From: Cristatella mucedo
Taxonomy: Eukaryota; Bryozoa; Phylactolaemata; Cristatellidae
DNA: 64,000 nt
Assembly: GCA_009760855.2 (NCBI GenBank)
Contig: WPIO01000011.1
Span: 2,208,501-2,272,500 of the forward strand
Reading direction: 5' to 3'
The position numbers were made by a program, and so were the translations under genes. Shown here one piece after another: positions 57,790 to 64,000 of the stretch (position 1 is the first letter of the stretch; each line of letters begins with the position of its first letter). The notes under the pieces are model-generated. The model made no database searches. It saw only the letters and a list, made by a program, of their open reading frames with translations, and was not told the DNA's origin.

Positions 57790-59110
57790 AACTACGCTAT
57801 TTTCCCGAGTCGCCGGAAACGCAGCGTCACTTGGAGCGAGCTCTCCAGCGCCTGGCGGCCATCGCTACTGGCGGCCAGGTGGGCCGAAGCTGTGACGTGA
57901 CATCGCGAGGTGACTACGCTCGTCCGCACCTCACATTTTCTTTTTCTTTTTTTTATGGCCGCCCACAGCTCGGCCGTCAGCCGTTCATTAGCCTGAACCG
58001 CCTGGCTGGCTGGCATTAGCGGCGGCGAGTCGGAATGTATCGACTCGCACGATTTACGGCGTTCGGAGTGCAGGCCGCCGTCTTCTCTTCCCGAGAGGAC
58101 TGACTCGCAGGCGACGCACCCGCCGCGAGGAGAGAGCCGAGGAGCAGACGAAAAGTAGGATCAGCTCCTTCCGGCCGGCCCGCCGCCGCCGCCGCCGCCG
58201 CCGCCGCAGCAGCCGCAGCCTCGAAGGAGCGACCGACGAAAGGTGCGCTCCACCGCTTGCGCGCGCGTTGGATCGGCATCGGAAGCGCCATCGCCGAAAG
58301 AGCGTGCGCTGTGGCGGCGGCGGCGACTGCGGCGGCTGCGGCCAAATACCGTTGAAGGAATTATGAGCCTAAAATATCCCCTATCTCCCCACTATAGCCT
58401 TCTAGTCACTCTCGCCATGAGGTATGGCCGGCTCGCTCTCCAAATTGAAATGCCGCGGCGAGGCAAACGGCCTTATATATTCCGCTGCCTCGCATCCGCT
58501 TTTCGAGGGCGCTCAGCACCCGGTGGCAGCCATTTCTCTGGCTGCCACACGGTAAGCTTACAGCCGCTAAGCTTGACGAGGGCAGATCTGGGGGGGGGGG
58601 GTTGGGATGGGGTCGGAGGGTGGTGGTAGCGGGAGGCGGGTATTGCCCTCACGCCGAAGAACCGTCGAACCTATTAGCTCGGTTCAGAGAATCCCACAGT
58701 CGGCAGAGCGCTCGTCGTCGCTCTCGTCGGCGGGAGATAAGCAGGAGATTATTCGCGAATGTGAATAGAGCCCCCCCCCCCCGCTCGAGACTAGGCGCAA
58801 TTAATGCGCTGGGTAACACGTAATAAGTAAAAAGTAATACGCAATTAATACGCTGGGTGCGCCGAGAAATCGAAAATCCCCTTCTAGCGTAGTACGTTCA
58901 GTGATTCGGTGAATTCGGACCAAGAGAAAATATACAAGGACGTGGCGCCCGAACTGCGCGGTAAGAAATGTCTCCGTCCGTTAGGAGCGGCGGCCGCCGC
59001 TACGTCCCTCGGCTTCCGGTGTACAAAGCGGCTTCCGAAGCGGCTTCCAAATCCGGACGGCAGCAGGCAACTAGGCCGCATATGCAGCAGCGCTCGTAGC
59101 GGTCCAGCCT
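57790..59110. other. CpG-dense GC-rich block 3 with CCG tract and homopolymers
   Basis: (CCG)n at about 58183-58207, twelve Gs at 58590-58601 and twelve Cs at 58771-58782. A 3' splice-like open frame near 58909 ends GCGCG|GTAAGA but is too short to call. Confidence 0.55.
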
Positions 59111-59186
59111 GCAACGAATGCTACGAATGCAACAAATGAATGTTTTCGTTGCAGGCTTCAAGGGAGTGACCGATGACCCGGTGAGC

Positions 59187-59348
59187 CGCGATGGCTCACT
59201 AGGTAATGCGGTTGCTCTGCACGACCTCGGTCCCGAGGTCGTTGTTTGAACCCGGCTGCGGGCAATCCTGTATTGCCGCTGCAAGCGGCGGCGACAGCCG
59301 TAAAGGCTCTCCAGCCGCTAGACAAAAGAGGCAGTTCAATCAGCTAGT
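59187..59348 (+). mobile_element. SINE-B copy
   Basis: GATGGCTCACTAGGTAATGC (head), GTCGTTGTTTGAACCC (box B), GCTGCAAGCGGCGGCGACAG, GGCTCTCCAGCCGCTAGACA, AGTTCAATCAGCTAG end. Confidence 0.75.
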
Positions 59349-60009
59349 ATTGTTTTTAGAAGGTTCAAAGCGTAGGCAGAGTAAAGTGTCGTCAGTGTTG
59401 AGACGAAAGATGCGGTTGTCTTTGGCGACCCCATCGACCAGAGGGAAAGTAAAGATAGCTTTAAGAAGGGGCGTAATGCCCTCGAAACCCGAGACAATCC
59501 TGCGTACTGCAAGTGCTTCCCGGACGACCGACGGCTACTTACATCTACCGCTCCCTTCGTCGTCTCAGTAGTGAAGAACCGAGCGCCGAGCGCTGCGCTT
59601 CGGCAACGATAGGCGGGCATTTTGAGACGCTCTAGAAGGATCTGGCGGTCAATTTTATCAATCACCAATCGTTGAAATAGAAGAATCAGCGAGGAGGCTC
59701 TGCCAGATCAGCATAGTTCAGAAGGTCAAAAGGTGAAACCGAAGCAGGGCCGCTACAGTCGACCGGTTCGCTCTCAATGCTGATTGGAGCGTCGCTAGAA
59801 AGATCCGATTAACCGATGCGATCGCGTAGCTGCTGCGCCGCCGCCGCCGCCGCTCGTTCAAGTGTGTTGGATGAGAATGACGCAATGGAGGATGAAAAGC
59901 TGTTTAAATTCTCGCGATCGGCTTAGTAATCGGCGGCCTGACAATTACTGCTTCCAGAGAGGAATGAACTCCGCCGTCGACAATGGACGTATTTGCAATA
60001 TACGTAAAT
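59349..60009. other. No gene recognised
   Basis: Short frames only. On the - strand VIDKIDRQILLERLK (59630-59670) recalls the L2 DTIDHEVLLERLR segment, so an L2 remnant is possible. Confidence 0.4.
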
Positions 60010-60155
60010 AACAATAGTCTAATTGATTTGCACAGCGCCCTAGGAGAACTTGATCTCTATTCAGGTGCTTCACATGTGACACGGGCTCGAGCCCACGACC
60101 TCGGCCTGACCTTAGTCTGGGCGAGCACCTTACCCGCTGGGCCAAACCAGTGCTT
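60010..60155 (-). mobile_element. SINE-A copy, short-head form
   Basis: The - strand starts CTGGTTTGGCCCAGCGGGTA, box A GTAAGGTGCTCGCCC, box B GTGGGCTCGAGCCC, then CACATGTGAAGCACCTGAAT, AGAGATCAAGTTCTCCTAGG, GCGCTGTGCAAAT. Confidence 0.85.
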
Positions 60156-60249
60156 GGTAGGTAGCCATGGGTCTATGCAAATTACAAAGATAACTATTAA
60201 AACGGGGGGTCTTTAATGCATGTGCGATCTCCTTAGCTTAGCGGACAGA

Positions 60250-62120
60250 TTTAGCCACGAGTTCAGTAGAGACTCGCACGAATGGTGGCCCGCCGATGCG
60301 TACTCGCCGCTTCAAAGGGCGGACACGGGCGCAGCGTGCTCGAGGCCGCCGCGGCGGACGCCTCGCCCGCCGCCGCTGCCGAAATGCGTCCGCGTTTCCG
60401 CCGCGGATTGGCGAGCGAGGCCCGCGCACAATCGTCGGGCGATCGGCAGCCGACTCGGCGGTGGACGATCGCCCCAACGATTGGGGAGACGATCGCTAGC
60501 CGAGCCGGTTCGCCGCTCTTGCGCCAGGTGCATGTGCTAGCGCTCGCTCTCTCGAACTTTCGGTGACTGGCGGAGCTGCCGAATCTCGGGTCGTTTGCCC
60601 CTCGCGACATCTCTTCCTTGACCAAGGCGCCCGAAGCAGCGGCGCTCCGTCGTCGTTTCTGCAACAGCCGCAGTGGCCGCCGACCGCGGCGGCGGCGGCG
60701 ACGGCGGCGGCGGCGGTGGGCTATCGATGTTGGTCCGTCCGCTGCTGCCGCCGCCGGCTGCGAGCGGATGCGACGGTGCCGCGGCTGCCGCCGGCCGGCC
60801 GGCCGGCCTGCCTGCCTGCCGCCGCCCCCTCGAACGAGCGTGCCGTCGAGCAGGCCGGACGGACGTAGCTGCTCGCGCTCGGAGGACGGGCGGGCGGGCG
60901 CGCGGGTTGTTGGCGGCACAGCTGCGAGCGCTCGGAGGACGACGGACGGGCTACTTTGACCGCTGCAAATCGAAATGCGTATCTCGCGTCTCGGGACATC
61001 CGCCGAGCGGCGGCGGCGGCGCCAGGTGCTCGAGGCTTCGAGACGCGCGCGCGAGCAGCCGCAGCCGCCGAACTGTGACCCCCGTGACCGCGGCGGCTCG
61101 GCGAAACGGCGAAACGGCGAAACGGCGGCGGCGACCGCCTCGCTGCGGCGGCGGCCGCCGCCGCCGCTTCCTCAACGCCGTTCTCGCGGTGCAACCGTTG
61201 CTTGCGGCTTGTCACTTCTCCCCGTGTCGCATGCAAGGTCTCGCGTCTCGGAAAGGAAGCTCTCGGTGGCAGGCGGCAGCTGGAAGAAGCTGTCGAGCGG
61301 GCAGCGACTCGGGCGAGCAGGGGAGCGGGGGAGCGGGCAGGTGGGGAGGGAGGGGCGAACGTCCTCGGCGGCGGCCGGCCGGCCTGTGCCAGGGGGCCGG
61401 CCAGAACGCAAGCGCGACGTGGCGAACTTGCAGCTGCCTCGCCGCGCCAGCCGTGCTAGTGCGCCCCCTAGCACCGGATCTCGGCCCGGCGCTAGAAGGC
61501 GCCCGCACTTTGAGAGCCGAGGCCTAGACTCCTTTGGCGAACAGCCGTCTGTATTGGCCACGGCTAGCGGCGGCGGCGGCGGCGGTAGCCGGAAAGGCTC
61601 TCCTGCCGCTAAAAGCGATGAGACGCTGGAGCCGAAGGAGGCGGCTGAGGCGGCTGCCTAACGCCCGAGCTCCGAGCGGTCGTTCGCTCGCTCAACCGCT
61701 GTGCGGCCGGCGCCCACTATTGGCCGCGGCCAGTGGCGGAGCATGGCAGGATATTCGTCCGGAGGAGGTGGAGAGGAAGACGCAAAAAGCGTTCAGGCGT
61801 CTCGCGAGAGAGATCGAGAGTGCGCATGATTTTCACGAAGGCGGTACCGTACCCGCAATTAGTAAAACGTTTTAGCGTAAAATCGCGTCGCTTATTCGGC
61901 GCAAACTTGGCTGCTGCTCATCGAGCGGAATTAAGACTCGTCCTTTCATCGTTTACGATCGTCGTCGGAGGGGGTGGGGCGGGGTGCAGGACTAGCGGGC
62001 GGCGGCTCAGGTCGCTGCCCCGCCCCCCCGGCTGCAGATGGGGCCCCCTGGCTCCGCTCCGGGCCAGGGCTATCCGGCGACGGTTAGAGCGGCTGTTTTA
62101 CTTAAGAAAAAGAGTCTTGT
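60250..62120. other. CpG-dense GC-rich block 4, strongest in the window
   Basis: Nearly 1.9 kb of very GC-rich DNA with several (CGG)n stretches (60685-60720, 61006-61020, 61567-61585) and three tandem CGAAACGG words near 61105-61128. Frames of over 200 codons are open on both strands at once, a composition effect. A SINE-B tail remnant is embedded near 61588-61620. A promoter-type island for an unseen gene is possible. Confidence 0.6.
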
Positions 62121-62777
62121 GTGACGAAAGGGGGTCTGCTGGCAGCCGAAAAAAAAGAGAGTCACACCAATCCTTTAGAGGGCACGCCAATCCGTTAGGG
62201 TGCGTCAGGGCGCCATCCCTTCAGGATAATCCACAATCCAAGGTGACCCAAAAGGCAAGCGGCGAGAGTCGGCAGGCAAACAGGAACCGGACCCCGACTA
62301 CCAAGGACGATTTGCAAATAAGAGCACTCAATCTTGCCGGCGCTGGGCTTTGCCGACCGATCGGCTTCGCGAGTGGCTAGCAGGGGTCCGCCGGAAGTAG
62401 AGAGGCTCGCCCATCAGGAAGAGAGAGGGGCTCGTGCTGCTGGATACGATCGGTTGCTCCGGCGAAAGTCTGGGTTCGGCCCAGCTGGAAAAAGAAATAA
62501 CTCCTCCAATGTAACGAATCGGCGATGCCCTGGATGCCGCGTGTGTCATGACGAGCTGGCCGGTAATTCTTCAAACGTAGATCTGCAGAGGACGAGTAAT
62601 GGTCGAATGGCTGCAAATCTTCTTTACAAACCCTTTTCTCAGGTGCGGTTTCGGCGGTGCCCGACGGATGAGAATTTGAGTACAGTTGCTGACCACGCAG
62701 TTTATCAGTGAGCAGTAAACGCTGCCGGGCCAGCGTCACCCGCCAGGAGCTCCGAAAACCAGGTGATGTCTCGTTCG
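62121..62777. other. No gene recognised
   Basis: Overlapping frames on both strands (e.g. 61733-62380 +) with no domain I can name. Confidence 0.35.
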
Positions 62778-62870
62778 CATAATAATAATAATTGTTATTA
62801 CTATAATACACTTGATAATGCGCCCTCAGATAACTCAATCTCTTTCTAGGCGCTTCGCAGCCTTGCAGAC
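62778..62870 (-). mobile_element. L2-A 3' tail
   Basis: ATAATAATAATAATTG tail, CACTTGATAATGCGCCCTCA, CTCAATCTCTTTCTAGGCGC hairpin; only the last 90 bases remain. Confidence 0.8.
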
Positions 62871-63094
62871 ACAATACACGAAACAGCGACGTCCGTTTCG
62901 AGGGGTCACTGCGAACTGAACGCAAACCATCAGCAGACGTGTACCCGGTCGACAAGAATAAGTGGCACTCGTCCAGCTCCTCGCCTCCGATTCCGGTCAG
63001 CCTTCTATTGAAGCGAGCGCCTTCTATGACGAAGCGTTTCGCCGCGTCGTCGCGAAATCCTCTTTAAATGCTGTACGCTGTCCTATGAGAAAGT

Positions 63095-64000
63095 AATGTG
63101 ATGTATCTCCGTCTGTAACTCCACAAAGCCATAAAGACTTTGAGAGTGTAACGCTTTTTTGGTAGCCCAGCCAATAGGGAATTGCAATAACCAAGTCGAG
63201 ACAGAACTAAGGAGCTAGTTAAATCTTCTGCAAGTCACTGAGGAAGACAGCTCCTAATCTTGGAAAGGGATCGGACGTGATGGCTAGCTGTAGAAGCATT
63301 CTTCTGAATGAAGCTTTTAAAATTGAGGCAGCTGTCGAAAACGACACCTGAATTTCGAGCAAGTGGTGATGGTCGCACAACAGCATCGCCTATTAGAAGA
63401 GCAAAGTCTTTTAATCCAGCCACTCGCTTATGGTGTCCTGTGAGCAGCAGTTTGGTTTTATCGTCATTTAGTTTCAAGAAGTTTTTCACCGTCTAGGATC
63501 GAATGTCGGCAAGGCAAGCATCCAGTTTCTCAGATACTGCAATAGATTCCGACGGTTTGAATGACAAATACAGTTGATTATCGTCAGCATAAAAGTGATA
63601 TCCAATTACATGGGCCTTAATCACTTTTTCCAGAGGTTGAGTATAAATAGAGAACAGCAAGGGACCGAGGACATACCCTTGAGGGACTCCACAGGTGACC
63701 CGTCTCGTGTGTGATATCTGATCCCACAAGACACGGATTGAACACGATCAGACAAGTATGATCTAAACCAAGCCAGTGCTTCGTCTACCAGACCGATCGT
63801 TGTTCTCAATCGTTCAAGCAGAACTTCGTGATCAATGGTATCAAAGGCAGCAGACAGATCTAGCAGAGCTAGGGCAGTGACATTGCCGTCGTCGTTGCCA
63901 CGTAGAATGTCACTGTTAACACAGAGGAGAGCAGTTTCAGTGGAGTGCTGCCTCTTGAACCCCGATTGAAATGTTTCTGACATTTCATTCTTTTCAATAT
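63095..64000 (-). mobile_element. L2-B LINE with reverse-transcriptase core, runs off the window
   Basis: The - strand encodes SGFKRQHSTETALLCVNSDI, LALLDLSAAFDTIDHEVLLE (palm motif A), [40 protein letters not shown] (catalytic box), [18 protein letters not shown] and RNSGVVFDSCLNFKSFIQK. There is a frame change near 63640-63730 and a stop near 63490. At 63092-63155 the C-terminal region is deleted and the sequence jumps straight to the L2-B 3' tail (CTGTAACTCCACAAAGCC). Non-autonomous. Confidence 0.92.

Noticed and set aside
58909-58960. Short exon ending GCGCG|GTAAGA
   Set aside because: Frame lacks an ATG and a clear acceptor; too short to support.
60263-60919. 218-codon - strand open frame
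   Set aside because: Same composition effect; overlaps other equally long frames.
60673-61527. 284-codon + strand open frame
   Set aside because: Lies in the GC-richest block, where 200-codon frames are open in several frames of both strands together. The translation is Arg/Ala/Gly low complexity without a domain.
61733-62380. 215-codon + strand open frame
   Set aside because: Basic, repetitive composition; no recognisable motif, no splice context, overlaps frames on the other strand.
1-64000. Bacterial or viral origin
   Set aside because: Spliceosomal introns in WWOX, L2-type LINEs, tRNA-derived SINEs and abundant microsatellites are animal features; no operon-like gene packing.

Overview
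The window is animal (metazoan) nuclear DNA. It holds one clearly recognisable protein-coding gene, split by spliceosomal introns, in a background of decayed non-LTR retrotransposons, tRNA-derived SINEs, traces of DNA transposons, microsatellites and one short-unit satellite. The gene is a WWOX orthologue on the + strand. I assembled it by hand as eight coding exons between 2064 and 22449; every junction has GT..AG ends and matching phase, giving a predicted 435-residue protein. WWOX, L2/CR1-type LINEs and Tc1/pogo remnants together point to an animal. The phylum cannot be told from sequence alone; the small gene span and repeat content suggest an invertebrate.

Layout. 1-2.06 kb: L2-type LINE pieces head to head, plus a weak candidate terminal exon at the left edge. 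2.06-22.45 kb: WWOX. Its largest intron (intron 6, 12.6 kb) holds the best preserved L2-A copy, two Tc1-like remnants, an AT-only tract and two near-perfect hairpins. Intron 7 holds a TA/TATG microsatellite and an antisense pogo-like transposase tail. 22.45-49.7 kb: no confirmed gene. It is a mosaic of LINE family L2-A (tail of ATT repeats), LINE family L2-B (tail ending in the sense strand with a TTACAT-type repeat), SINE-A (shares its 3' hairpin with L2-A) and SINE-B, with a 14-bp satellite at 34.2-34.5 kb. 49.7-62.4 kb: intermittent, very GC- and CpG-rich blocks with CGG tracts, interrupted by L2 and SINE copies and by AT-repeat stretches. 62.8-64 kb: LINE remnants running off the right edge.

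How the parts relate. WWOX encodes two N-terminal WW domains with a basic nuclear-localisation stretch between them, then a short-chain dehydrogenase/reductase domain with its cofactor and catalytic motifs intact. The LINE and SINE copies form a datable nest: L2-B sits inside L2-A, L2-A inside L2-B, SINE-A inside L2-A and SINE-B inside L2-B. Both LINE families were therefore active over overlapping periods, and SINE-A probably used L2-A machinery.

Limits: no alignment, splice model or repeat library could be run. Repeat boundaries are approximate (about 10-30 bp), and family names L2-A, L2-B, SINE-A and SINE-B are working labels for this window only.
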